Source of the DNA: Actinomycetales bacterium UBA1383
GTDB lineage: Bacteria > Actinomycetota > Actinomycetes > Actinomycetales > Actinomycetaceae
Assembly (NCBI GenBank): GCA_002305415.1
Contig: DBQX01000043.1
Location: 1 to 12,916 of the forward strand
Length of the DNA stretch: 12,916 nucleotides
Direction of reading: 5' to 3'
In this document: positions 5,643 through 12,904 of the stretch, piece after piece
Numbering within the stretch: the first letter of the stretch is position 1
Layout of the letters: each line of letters begins with the position of its first letter
Made by a program: the position numbers and the translations under genes
The notes under the pieces: model-generated
What the model was told of the DNA's origin: nothing
The model's input: the letters and a program-made list of their open reading frames with translations, nothing else
The model's database searches: none

Positions 5643-7130
5643 TCAGCGCCTGCGCTTCTCCCGCACCCGCACCGAGATCTCGATCGGGCTCCCCTCGAAT
5701 CCGAACGTCTCCCGCAGGCGGCGCTCGATGAAGCGGCGGTAACCCGCCTCGATGAAGCCGGTCGCGAAGATCACGAAGCGTGGCGGACGGTTGGCGGCCT
5801 GCGTGGCGAACAGGATCCGCGGCTGCTTCCCGCCCCGGACGGGGTGGGGGTGGGCAGCCGCGAGTTCACCGAGGAACGCGTTCAGCCGGCCGGTGGGGAT
5901 GCGGGTGTCCCACGAGGCGAGCGAGGTGTCGAGTGCCCTCACGAGGCGGTCCACGTGCCAGCGCGTCTTCGCCGACACGTTCACCCGCGGCGCCCACTGC
6001 ACCTGGACGAGTTCCTTCTCGATCTCCCTCTCGAGGTAGTGCCGCCGCTCCTCGTCCACGAGGTCCCACTTGTTGTAGGCGATCACGAGTGCGCGGCCCG
6101 CGTCGATGACCTGCTGGACCACGCGGATGTCCTGCTCGCTCAACACCTCGGAGGCGTCGATGAGCACCACGCACACCTCGGCCTTCTCGATCGCCGCCTG
6201 GGTGCGGAGCGAGGCGTAGAAGTCAGCCCCGGTGGTCTGGTGCACCCGCCGCCGGATCCCGGCCGTGTCCACGAACATCCACGGCCGCCCACCCAGGTCG
6301 ATCAGCTCGTCCACTGGGTCCCGCGTGGTGCCCGGCACCTCGTGCACCACCACCCGCTGCGCCTTCGCCAGCGCGTTCAGCAGGGACGACTTGCCCACGT
6401 TGGGCCGCCCCACGAGTGCCACGCGTCGTGGCCCGCCCTCCGGGGGCGGCGGGGCGACGGCGGACACCTCGGGGAGGGCGTCCAGGACGGCGTCGAGAAG
6501 GTCCCCAATCCCCCGGCCGTGCAGTGCCGAGATCGGGTACGGCTCCCCGAGGCCCAGCGACCACAGCGCGGCCGCGTCCGCCTCGCCCGCGGCACTGTCC
6601 ACCTTGTTCGCGGCGAGGACGACGGGTTTCCCGGCCCGGCGGAGCATCCTCACCACCCGGGTGTCGGTCTCGGTGGCCCCGACGGCGCCGTCGACGACGA
6701 GCAGCACGGCGTCGGCGAGCTCGACCGCGATCTCGGCCTGCTCGGCGACCCGCGCGTCGATCCCCGCGACGTCCACCTCCCACCCGCCGGTGTCGACGAC
6801 GGTGAACTCGCGGCCGGCCCATTCGGCGGGGTACGCCACGCGGTCCCGGGTGACACCGGGGGTGTCGAGGACGACGGCCTCCCGGCGCCCGAGGATGCGG
6901 TTGACGAGGGTCGACTTGCCCACGTTCGGCCGCCCGACGATCGCCAGCACGGGCAGGCCCGCCCGCCCGACGCCGCCGCCACCCGCGCCGCCGCGACCCT
7001 CCAGGAGGTCCTCGTCCTCCTCGGAGAGCTCGAACTCCTCGAGCCCGGCACGCAGGGCTGCGGCGCGGCGCTCCGCCTCCGCGTCATCGAGCGCCATGGC
7101 AGGGCTGACGTCTTTCTCGTTCTCGCTCAC
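5643..7130 (-). CDS. der: Ribosome-assembly GTPase Der (EngA)
   Basis: Der is an essential tandem-GTPase that binds the 50S subunit late in its assembly. The 495-residue product has both G domains in order. The first has G-R-P-N-V-G-K-S at 66-73, D-T-P-G at 89-92, D-T-G-G at 113-116 and N-K-V-D at 175-178. The second has the same P-loop at 241-248, P-G-T-T-R-D at 266-271, D-T-A-G at 288-291 and N-K-W-D at 353-356. A KH-like domain closes the protein, ending in a basic R-E-K-R-R-R tail. The first 58 residues are an extra acidic segment (E-E-F-E-L-S-E-E-D-E-D) and a Gly-rich linker, seen in actinobacterial forms but absent in E. coli. The GTG start has GGGGGAG (7140-7146) 9 nt upstream; the frame is open to 7349, but that part has shadow composition. 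It is the last gene of the operon. Confidence 0.97.
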   Translation of the reverse strand: MSENEKDVSPAMALDDAEAERRAAALRAGLEEFELSEEDEDLLEGRGGAGGGGVGRAGLPVLAIVGRPNVGKSTLVNRILGRREAVVLDTPGVTRDRVAYPAEWAGREFTVVDTGGWEVDVAGIDARVAEQAEIAVELADAVLLVVDGAVGATETDTRVVRMLRRAGKPVVLAANKVDSAAGEADAAALWSLGLGEPYPISALHGRGIGDLLDAVLDALPEVSAVAPPPPEGGPRRVALVGRPNVGKSSLLNALAKAQRVVVHEVPGTTRDPVDELIDLGGRPWMFVDTAGIRRRVHQTTGADFYASLRTQAAIEKAEVCVVLIDASEVLSEQDIRVVQQVIDAGRALVIAYNKWDLVDEERRHYLEREIEKELVQVQWAPRVNVSAKTRWHVDRLVRALDTSLASWDTRIPTGRLNAFLGELAAAHPHPVRGGKQPRILFATQAANRPPRFVIFATGFIEAGYRRFIERRLRETFGFEGSPIEISVRVREKRRR

Positions 7131-7170
7131 CGCGCAATTCTCCCCCACCGGACGCGTGCCGCCCAACCGG

Positions 7171-7884
7171 CTAGTCGCGGCGGCCGGCGTCCCCCGGGAG
7201 CGCGACGCCGGTGCGTGCCACCGCCGCCTCCACGTGCCGTGCCATGTGCTCGGAGACCAGGCGTATCGCCTCCTGCGTGCCCGCCTTGCCCCGCGGCAGG
7301 TCCGTCGGCAGCACCAGCGGCTCCCCGAACACCACCCACAGCCGCGCACGCGGCCGCGGCACGTGACCCACCGAGGCGCCGCGCGGGCGGGTGCCGAGGC
7401 AGGCCGCCGGCACCACTGGCGCCCCGGTCTGCGCGGCGAGCCACGCCACGCCGGCCTTCACGCCCTGCACGTCGCCGGTGCCGCGCGCCCCCTCCGGGAA
7501 GATCCCCACCAGGCGGCCCTCCTGCAGCAGGTCCCGCGCCACCACGAGGGCGGCCCTGCCGGACGATCTGTCCACCGGGATCTGCCCCGCCCAGTCCATC
7601 AGGAAGCCGAGCTTCGAGTCGAAGAACTCCTGCTTCACGATGATGTGCGACGCCCGCGGGATGGCACCGTGCAGCACCGGCCCGTCCACCACCCCGATAT
7701 GGTTGGAGGCCACGATCACCGGCCCGGTCCGGGGCACGTTCTCCGCACCGAGCACGGTGGTGTTCCACCACACGTGGTCGAGGAACCACCCCACCCGCCG
7801 TGACCACACCGGGCCCCAGCGCTTGATGTCGGCGGCCGTGACGCGCTGCCCGAGACTGGGTGAGCCGCTGCTCGCCGTGGTCAT
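7171..7884 (-). CDS. plsC: 1-acyl-sn-glycerol-3-phosphate acyltransferase (PlsC-like)
   Basis: The enzyme transfers an acyl chain to lysophosphatidic acid, giving phosphatidic acid for membrane lipids at the cytoplasmic face. The 237-residue product carries the catalytic N-H-x4-D block (N61, H62, D67) and the F-P-E-G block (129-132, here followed by A-R-G rather than the common T-R-S) that binds glycerol phosphate. Between them lies I-P-V-D-R, another family signature. Its ATG overlaps the cmk stop as ATGA (7884-7881), and no good Shine-Dalgarno is seen, so it is probably translated by coupling to cmk. der begins 40 bp later. The exact acceptor is not provable; related acyltransferases share these motifs. 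Confidence 0.92.
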   Translation of the reverse strand: MTTASSGSPSLGQRVTAADIKRWGPVWSRRVGWFLDHVWWNTTVLGAENVPRTGPVIVASNHIGVVDGPVLHGAIPRASHIIVKQEFFDSKLGFLMDWAGQIPVDRSSGRAALVVARDLLQEGRLVGIFPEGARGTGDVQGVKAGVAWLAAQTGAPVVPAACLGTRPRGASVGHVPRPRARLWVVFGEPLVLPTDLPRGKAGTQEAIRLVSEHMARHVEAAVARTGVALPGDAGRRD

Positions 7885-8576
7885 CGGGCCGCGTCCACGA
7901 TCGCCACTGCCGCCGCGAACGTCTCGTCCGGCTGCCAGCCCGAGTTGTCGAGCGTGACCACGCCCTCGTGGGCGTGCATGAACTCGGAGACCGTGGAGTC
8001 CTGCGCATCCCGCCGGATCACCTCGTCCCGGGTGGCCTCGATGGCGTGCTCGTCGGCGGCGCCGTGCCGCTCCGTCGCGCGCCGCGCGAGCCGGTCACCG
8101 GGCGTGGCGATCAGCAGGATCCGGACGTCCGCGTCGGGCGCCACCACGGTGGTGATGTCCCGGCCTTCCGCCACGATCCCCCGGCCGCGCGAACGACCGT
8201 CCGTGCGCTCGGCGTCGATGATTGCCCGCTGCCGCGCCTTCAGTTCCGCCCGGACCGCGAGGTTCACGGCCACCTTCGAGACGACGGTGGAGACCTCCGC
8301 GGTGTGCAGCCGGGCCGTGACGTCCTCGCCGTCGAGCAACACCCGCGGCGCCCCGGGGTCGGTGACCATCTCGAGCGGCATCTGGCGCACCGCGACGGCG
8401 ACCGCCGCCTGGTCGTCCAGGTCGATCCCGCGGTCCACGCACCAGACCGTCGCCACCCGGTACATCGACCCGGTGTCCAGGTACTGCAGTCCGTAGTGGC
8501 GGGCGAGCCGCTTGGCCAGGGTCGACTTCCCCGACCCCGACGGCCCGTCGATCGCGATCACCAGTGCGTTGCTCAT
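7881..8576 (-). CDS. cmk: Cytidylate kinase
   Basis: Cmk phosphorylates CMP and dCMP with ATP in pyrimidine salvage and DNA precursor supply. The 231-residue product has the P-loop G-P-S-G-S-G-K-S-T (11-19), the nucleotide-binding L-D-T-G-S-M-Y-R block (about 34-41), and V-A-E-G-R-D-I-T-T-V-V in the middle, where many family members have Gly-Thr in place of Thr-Thr. The C-terminal R-R-D-A-Q-D-S segment matches the lid region. The frame is open upstream to 8999, but ATG 8576 is right: it begins just before the P-loop strand, has GGAGGG (8584-8589) 7 nt upstream, and overlaps the tyrA stop as ATGA. Confidence 0.97.
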   Translation of the reverse strand: MSNALVIAIDGPSGSGKSTLAKRLARHYGLQYLDTGSMYRVATVWCVDRGIDLDDQAAVAVAVRQMPLEMVTDPGAPRVLLDGEDVTARLHTAEVSTVVSKVAVNLAVRAELKARQRAIIDAERTDGRSRGRGIVAEGRDITTVVAPDADVRILLIATPGDRLARRATERHGAADEHAIEATRDEVIRRDAQDSTVSEFMHAHEGVVTLDNSGWQPDETFAAAVAIVDAAR

Positions 8577-9673
8577 GCCATCACCCTCCAGCCGAGTTCC
8601 TCCAGGTGTGCCGACAGCTCCCCGGCGCGCGCGGGCAGCACGGACAGGGTGGCCACGCCGAGCTTCGCCCCCGCGGCGTGCTCCAGGCGCAGGTCCTCGA
8701 TGTTGATGCCCGCATCCCCGATCTCCGCGAACAACCGGCCCAGCTCGCCCGGCTTGTCCGGCACGAAGACCGTCACCTCGGCGTACCGGCGGGCCACGCC
8801 GCCGTGCTTGCCCGGGATCCGGGCCACCCCGCGGCGGCCGGCCTCGACCACCCCGGCGAACGCCTTCATCACGCCCGCGGCCCCGGGTCCCTCGGACGCG
8901 GCGGCCTCGAGCGCGTCCACGACCTCGGAGAGCGAGCCCAGCAGTGCCCGGGCGTGCGGCAGCACGGCGGCGGCGTTCGCCGCGAAGATGGCCGACCACA
9001 TCATCGGGTCGGACGCCGCGATCCGGGTGACGTCCCGTACGCCCTGCCCGGCGAGGGCAAGGGCCTCGGCGGGCAGGTCGGCCAGGCGTGTGGCGGTCAG
9101 TGAGGCGACGAGTTGCGGCAGGTGTGACACGGCCGCGACCGCGGCGTCGTGGTCGCGGGGATCCATCACGACCGGGAGCGACCCGACAGTGATCGCGAGC
9201 CGTCGCACCGCGGCGACGGCGTCGCTCGCCGCGGCCCCGTGCGGGCAGATCACCCAGGTGCGTCCCTGGAAGAGGTCCGAGTCCGCCGCCGCGGCGCCAC
9301 TGCGTTCCCGACCCGCCATGGGATGCGAGCCGACGTAGCGCGCCACCTGGCCGCCCGCCTCGGAAGCGACCTCCGAGGCCAGCCCGCCCTTCACCGACGC
9401 CACGTCGGTGACGACGGCGTCCGGGTACGCCCGCAGCGCGGCCACCACGTGCGGGACGATCACGTCGGGCGGCGTGGCCACCACCACGAGCGCCGGGCGG
9501 AACCCCGCGGGTGCCGGGACACCGGCCCCAAGGTCACGGGCCAGGTGCAGCGACGACGGTGAGCGGTTCTCGAGGCCCACCTCGACGTCGTGCTCCCGCA
9601 GGGCCAGGCCGAGGGAGGTGCCCAGCAGCCCGGTGCCCACGATCAGGACGGGCCCGCGGACGTCGCTCCTCAT
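8573..9673 (-). CDS. tyrA: Prephenate dehydrogenase with C-terminal ACT domain
   Basis: This enzyme oxidatively decarboxylates prephenate to 4-hydroxyphenylpyruvate with NAD(P)+, the committed step to tyrosine. The 366-residue product has an N-terminal Rossmann motif G-T-G-L-L-G (13-18), the conserved G-S-H-P-M-A-G block (115-121, His 117), the helical dimer domain with D-V-T-R-I-A-A-S-D-P near the middle, and an ACT domain from about residue 300 (V-T-V-F-V-P-D-K-P-G-E-L). ACT domains usually bind amino acids, so feedback by tyrosine is likely. The ATG at 9673 is preceded by AGGGTGG, which may act as a Shine-Dalgarno, but the TAGGGT exactly 6 nt before ATG is also a leaderless-promoter layout. 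It lies 42 bp after rluB and overlaps cmk by 4 bp. Confidence 0.95.
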   Translation of the reverse strand: MRSDVRGPVLIVGTGLLGTSLGLALREHDVEVGLENRSPSSLHLARDLGAGVPAPAGFRPALVVVATPPDVIVPHVVAALRAYPDAVVTDVASVKGGLASEVASEAGGQVARYVGSHPMAGRERSGAAAADSDLFQGRTWVICPHGAAASDAVAAVRRLAITVGSLPVVMDPRDHDAAVAAVSHLPQLVASLTATRLADLPAEALALAGQGVRDVTRIAASDPMMWSAIFAANAAAVLPHARALLGSLSEVVDALEAAASEGPGAAGVMKAFAGVVEAGRRGVARIPGKHGGVARRYAEVTVFVPDKPGELGRLFAEIGDAGINIEDLRLEHAAGAKLGVATLSVLPARAGELSAHLEELGWRVMA

Positions 9674-9679
9674 GTCACC

Positions 9680-9685
9680 ACCCTA
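9680..9685 (-). promoter_or_regulatory. -10 candidate for an internal leaderless promoter of tyrA
   Basis: The minus strand reads TAGGGT followed by exactly 6 nt and then ATG, the TANNNT-N6-start layout of leaderless actinobacterial transcripts. No strong -35 is visible. Part of the same bases could serve as a Shine-Dalgarno, so this is uncertain. Confidence 0.35.
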
Positions 9686-9715
9686 GTTGCCGGTCCCCCA
9701 CCTGCTCGGATCCGC

Positions 9716-10456
9716 TCACATACCGACGCTGCTCATCAGGGACCGCAGTTCCGCCCCGGTGATGATGCGGGAACGGCCCGAGCGGAGGTCGCCCAGCCGG
9801 ATGGGCCCCACCTGCGTGCGGACGAGTTCGATGACCGGGTGGCCCACGGCCTCCAGCATGCGGCGGACCACGCGGTTGCGGCCGTCGTGGAGCGTGATCT
9901 CGATGATGGACGCCATCGGCGCGGCCTCCTTGATGGTCACCGCGTCCGCGCGGGCGATGCCGTCCTCCAGCTCCACACCCTCCTTCAGCCGCTTCACCAG
10001 GCCCCGCGGGACACGACCGTTGACCGACGCGAGGTAGGTCTTGGGCACTTCCCACGAGGGGTGAGCGAGCCGCTGGGCGAGGTCGCCGTCGTTGGTGAGG
10101 AGGATGAGCCCCTGGGTGTCGGCGTCGAGGCGGCCGACGTGGAACAGCCGCGTGTTGTAGCGCTTCATGAAGTCGCCGAGTGCGGGCCGGCCGTCCGGGT
10201 CGCTCATGGTGGAGACCACGCCGACCGGCTTGTTGAACGCCACCGTGAGGTGGTCGGCGTCGAGGACGACCCGCCCGCCGTCGACGTGGATGACGTCCAC
10301 GGCCGGGTCGACACGCCGGCCGAGCTCGGTGACCACCTCACCGTTCACCTCGACCCGCCCGTCGACGATCATCTGCTCGCAGGATCGCCGCGAACCGATG
10401 CCGGCGTGTGCCAGGACCTTCTGCAGGCGTTCGCCGGTGGGTGCGTCCCCAGTCAT
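9716..10456 (-). CDS. rluB: 23S rRNA pseudouridine synthase, RsuA/RluB family
   Basis: The enzyme converts a uridine in 23S rRNA to pseudouridine. The 246-residue product starts with an S4 RNA-binding domain (L-Q-K-V-L-A-H-A-G-I-G-S-R-R, about 11-24). The catalytic domain follows, with G-R-L-D-A-D-T-Q-G-L, whose Asp 111 is the family nucleophile, and a late G-R-N-R-V-V-R-R-M block. Length and motifs fit RluB; the exact target uridine is inferred from the family. Its ATG overlaps the scpB stop as ATGA and has GAGGAGG (10464-10470) 7 nt upstream. In many bacteria rluB follows scpB, as here. Confidence 0.95.
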   Translation of the reverse strand: MTGDAPTGERLQKVLAHAGIGSRRSCEQMIVDGRVEVNGEVVTELGRRVDPAVDVIHVDGGRVVLDADHLTVAFNKPVGVVSTMSDPDGRPALGDFMKRYNTRLFHVGRLDADTQGLILLTNDGDLAQRLAHPSWEVPKTYLASVNGRVPRGLVKRLKEGVELEDGIARADAVTIKEAAPMASIIEITLHDGRNRVVRRMLEAVGHPVIELVRTQVGPIRLGDLRSGRSRIITGAELRSLMSSVGM

Positions 10457-11052
10457 CTCATGTCCTCCTCAAGCTCTCCCAGCGCGTCCAGCTGGGGCAG
10501 GTACGGGGCGAGGGGTGGCAGGTCCTCGAGCGAGGTGAGACCCATGCGCTCGAGGAAGTACGCGGTGGTGCGATAGAGGATCGCTCCGCTGTGCTCGTCC
10601 GTCCCGGCCTCCTCGACCAGGCCTCGCGCCATCAATGTTCGCACCACCGAGTCCACGCTGACCCCCCGGATGGCCGAGACGGTGCCACGGGTCACGGGCT
10701 GGCGGTAGGCCACCACCGCGAGGGTCTCCAGCGCGGCCTGGGTGAGCCGCGCCGTCTGGCCCGCCACCACGAACTGCCCGACGACGTCGGCGTGCTCCCG
10801 TGCGGAGTAGACCCGCCAGCCCCCCGCGACCTCGCGCAGCTCGAAGCCGCGCCGCCGGCCGCCGCCCTCGCCCCGGTAGTCCGCGGCCAACTGGTGCAGC
10901 AAGTCCGTCACCTGGCCGGTCGGCATCTGCAGCACCTCCGCGAGCGCCGCCGCCGGCACGGGCTCGTCGACCACCATGAGGACCGCCTCGAGGGCGGCGA
11001 GCCGCTGCTCCGGGAGGGCGTCGTCGGGAACCGGCTCGTAGCGTTCATCCAT
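10453..11052 (-). CDS. scpB: Segregation and condensation protein ScpB
   Basis: ScpB dimers bind the ScpA kleisin and, with SMC, form the condensin that organises the chromosome for segregation. The 199-residue product has the two winged-helix domains of the family. The first spans about 15-90. The second has L-T-Q-A-A-L-E-T-L-A-V-V-A-Y-R-Q-P-V-T-R followed by the I-R-G-V block, then the Y-R-T-T-x-x-F-L-E-R segment that contacts ScpA. The ATG at 11052 has GAGGAGG (11062-11068) 9 nt upstream and lies 8 bp inside the scpA end, so the two are probably co-translated. The frame is open to 11220, but that part has shadow composition. Confidence 0.96.
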   Translation of the reverse strand: MDERYEPVPDDALPEQRLAALEAVLMVVDEPVPAAALAEVLQMPTGQVTDLLHQLAADYRGEGGGRRRGFELREVAGGWRVYSAREHADVVGQFVVAGQTARLTQAALETLAVVAYRQPVTRGTVSAIRGVSVDSVVRTLMARGLVEEAGTDEHSGAILYRTTAYFLERMGLTSLEDLPPLAPYLPQLDALGELEEDMR

Positions 11053-11926
11053 CGCCGTGGCCCTCCTCATCGCGTGGTCCGGAGTCCGCAGTGCCGGCGT
11101 CCGGAGGGCCGGCGACGGCGTCGTCGTCGTAGTCGTCCCCGACGCGGAACTCCGCGTCCCCACCGGTCCAGCGCACCTCGAGCTCCCCGAGTGGCTGGGC
11201 CTGCTCGAACGCCACCGCACCCTCCCGGAAGAGCTCGAGCAGCGCCAGGAACCGCGCGACGATGACGGCAGTGGACGCCGCGTCCGCGACCAGCCTCCGG
11301 AACGCCACGACGCGGCCGCGCCGGAGCACGGTCATGATCACGTCCGCCTGCTCACGCACCGAGACCACGGGATCGTGCAGGTGGCCGAGTTCCACCCCGG
11401 GGGGCTCGGGCCTGGGCTGGAGCGCGCGCGCCGCGAGGGCGGCAAGACCCTCCGGGCCGACCGACAGCACGAGTTCCGGGAGCAGGGCCGCGAAGTGCGG
11501 CTCCAGGGGGACTGAGCGCGGGAAACGCTGCGCGGCCTCCCGCCCGAGGGCCGCGAGGTGGTCCGCCACCTGGCGGAACGCGCGGTAGGCGAGCAGCCGG
11601 GCGAACAGGAGATCCCGCGCCTCGAGCAGTTCGAGGTCCTCCTCCGACTCGACGTCGCCCCTCGGGAGGAGGCGTGCCGCCTTGAGGTCCAGGAGGGTCG
11701 CCGCCACCACCAGGAACTCGCTCGCGCGGGAGAGGTCCCACTCGTCGAGGGCAGCCATGTGGGCGAGGAACTCGTCGGTCACCTCCGCGAGGGCGATCTC
11801 GGTGATGTCGAGGCGGTGCTTCGTGATCAGGGAGAGGAGGAGGTCGAACGGGCCGGTGAAGTTGCTGAGGGTGACCTCGAAGGCGTCCGGGCTCCCCGCG
11901 CGGGCTCCGCCCGGATCAGGCGGCAT
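11045..11926 (-). CDS. scpA: Segregation and condensation protein ScpA (kleisin)
   Basis: ScpA is the kleisin that bridges the two SMC heads and carries ScpB. The 293-residue product begins, after a short Pro/Gly-rich lead, with the signature F-E-V-T-L-S-N-F-T-G-P-F-D-L-L-L, then helix I-T-E-I-A-L-A-E-V-T and the S-E-F-L-V-V-A-A-T-L-L segment that contacts the SMC neck. The winged-helix C-terminal part is followed by an acidic low-complexity tail (D-D-Y-D-D-D to the end, about 30 residues), longer than in many ScpA proteins. The ATG at 11926 sits 11 bp inside the parA end; the Shine-Dalgarno is weak, so translation is likely coupled to parA. Confidence 0.96.
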   Translation of the reverse strand: MPPDPGGARAGSPDAFEVTLSNFTGPFDLLLSLITKHRLDITEIALAEVTDEFLAHMAALDEWDLSRASEFLVVAATLLDLKAARLLPRGDVESEEDLELLEARDLLFARLLAYRAFRQVADHLAALGREAAQRFPRSVPLEPHFAALLPELVLSVGPEGLAALAARALQPRPEPPGVELGHLHDPVVSVREQADVIMTVLRRGRVVAFRRLVADAASTAVIVARFLALLELFREGAVAFEQAQPLGELEVRWTGGDAEFRVGDDYDDDAVAGPPDAGTADSGPRDEEGHGDG

Positions 11927-12770
11927 CGCCCCGGGCCACGAGCTCGCGGGCGAGGCGACGGTACTGCTCCGCTCCCGGGTGAGACGGCGCGTAGGTGGTG
12001 ATCGGCTCGCTGGCCACCGAGGCGTCGGGGAACTTGACCGTGCGGGAGATCTTCGTGGCGAACAGCCTGTCGCCGAACGCCTCGTGCACCCGCTCGATGA
12101 CCTCCCGCGAGTGGAGGGTGCGCATGTCCACCATCGTGGCGAGGATGCCATCGATGCGGAGACGGGGGTTCAGCCGGTCGGTGACCTTCTCGATGGTCTC
12201 CACGAGCAGCGCGACCCCGCGGAGCGCGAAGTACTCGGCCTCGAGGGGGATGATCACGCCGTGCGCGGCGGTCAGCGCGTTCACGGTGAGCAGCCCGAGG
12301 GAGGGCTGGCAGTCGATCAGGATCACGTCGTACTCGTCCAGGACGGGGCGCAGCACCCGCGCGAGCACCTGTTCGCGGGCCACCTCCCCCACCAGCTGCA
12401 CCTCGGCGGCCGAGAGGTCGATGTTCGCGGGCACGACGTCGAGGTTTGCGATCGCGGTCGGGGTGATGACGTCATGGATGTCACTGCGGGGCTGCATGAG
12501 CAGCGTGTAGACCGTCTCGTCGAGTTCGTTCGCGTTGATGCCGAGACCGGCGGACGCGGCGCCCTGCGGGTCGAAGTCCACGATGAGCACCCTGCGGCCG
12601 TAGTCGGCCATCGCGGCCGCGAGGTTGATCGTGGTGGTCGTCTTGCCGACGCCGCCCTTCTGGTTGCACAGCGCGATGACCCGGGCCGGACCGTGACTCG
12701 CCAGCGGCGGTGGGACGGGGAAGTCCTCGCCCTCGCCCGCGACGAACAGCTCGCCCTGATCAGGTGTCAC
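11916..12770 (-). CDS. ParA-family (Soj-like) chromosome-partitioning ATPase
   Basis: ParA ATPases dimerise on DNA with ATP and move or position cargo such as ParB-origin complexes. The 284-residue product has the deviant Walker A K-G-G-V-G-K-T-T (38-45) with both signature lysines, the A' motif V-D-F-D-P-Q-G (about 64-70), and Walker B as I-L-I-D-C-Q-P-S. The first 28 residues are a Pro/Glu-rich lead with no known domain. No parB and no parS-like palindrome is seen near, so this is the operon-bound paralogue that stands with scpAB in actinobacteria rather than the origin parAB pair; its partner may be ScpAB/SMC. GTG 12770 is the only plausible start: an in-frame TAG lies 4 codons upstream, and GGGAG is only 1 nt from the GTG, too close to work, so leaderless translation is likely. 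Confidence 0.95.
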   Translation of the reverse strand: MTPDQGELFVAGEGEDFPVPPPLASHGPARVIALCNQKGGVGKTTTTINLAAAMADYGRRVLIVDFDPQGAASAGLGINANELDETVYTLLMQPRSDIHDVITPTAIANLDVVPANIDLSAAEVQLVGEVAREQVLARVLRPVLDEYDVILIDCQPSLGLLTVNALTAAHGVIIPLEAEYFALRGVALLVETIEKVTDRLNPRLRIDGILATMVDMRTLHSREVIERVHEAFGDRLFATKISRTVKFPDASVASEPITTYAPSHPGAEQYRRLARELVARGDAA

Positions 12771-12776
12771 GCTCCC

Positions 12777-12782
12777 AGCCTA
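12777..12782 (-). promoter_or_regulatory. -10 box of a leaderless promoter driving the parA-scp operon
   Basis: TAGGCT on the minus strand matches the actinobacterial TANNNT -10 consensus, and exactly 6 nt separate it from the GTG of parA. Transcription would then start at or next to the first base of the start codon. The Shine-Dalgarno-like GGGAG is too close to the GTG to work. No clear -35 is seen. The operon below it has tight spacing, so this is probably its main promoter. Confidence 0.6.
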
Positions 12783-12891
12783 GTGGACGCGGGCAGGGCT
12801 GGCCGGGAACGGCACCCCGGGGGGGCCGGGGGCGGCCGTCCCGATCCCGTCCCGAACCCCCAGATGAGGGGCCCCACCACACTCGGTGAGC

Positions 12892-12901
12892 GACAATTGT
12901 C
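12892..12901. promoter_or_regulatory. Palindrome GACAATTGTC upstream of parA
   Basis: A perfect 10-bp AT-centred palindrome in a very GC-rich stretch, about 120 bp upstream of parA and 3 bp before a possible plus-strand ATG. It may be an operator; GACAAT within it could also act as a plus-strand -10 box. Confidence 0.3.
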
Positions 12902-12904
12902 ACC

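Noticed and set aside
3172..5742. 856-residue plus-strand open frame
   Set aside because: It is rich in Arg, His, Pro and Gln with no domain, and mirrors the minus-strand gene; open antisense frames are expected in GC-rich DNA.
7131..7349. N-terminal extension of der by 73 codons
   Set aside because: The extra part is Arg/Trp/Cys-rich and overlaps plsC; GTG 7130 has a good ribosome-binding site.
5544..7803. Long plus-strand frames opposite der and plsC (699 and 523 residues)
   Set aside because: They lie antisense to genes with unmistakable GTPase and acyltransferase motifs and have shadow composition.
8577..8999. N-terminal extension of cmk
   Set aside because: The added residues are Arg/Gly-rich shadow of tyrA; ATG 8576 starts right before the P-loop with a Shine-Dalgarno and ATGA overlap.
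11053..12151. Upstream extensions of scpB (to 11220) and scpA (to 12151)
   Set aside because: Both run inside the preceding gene in another frame with Ser/Arg/Thr-rich composition; internal ATG starts begin the conserved domains.
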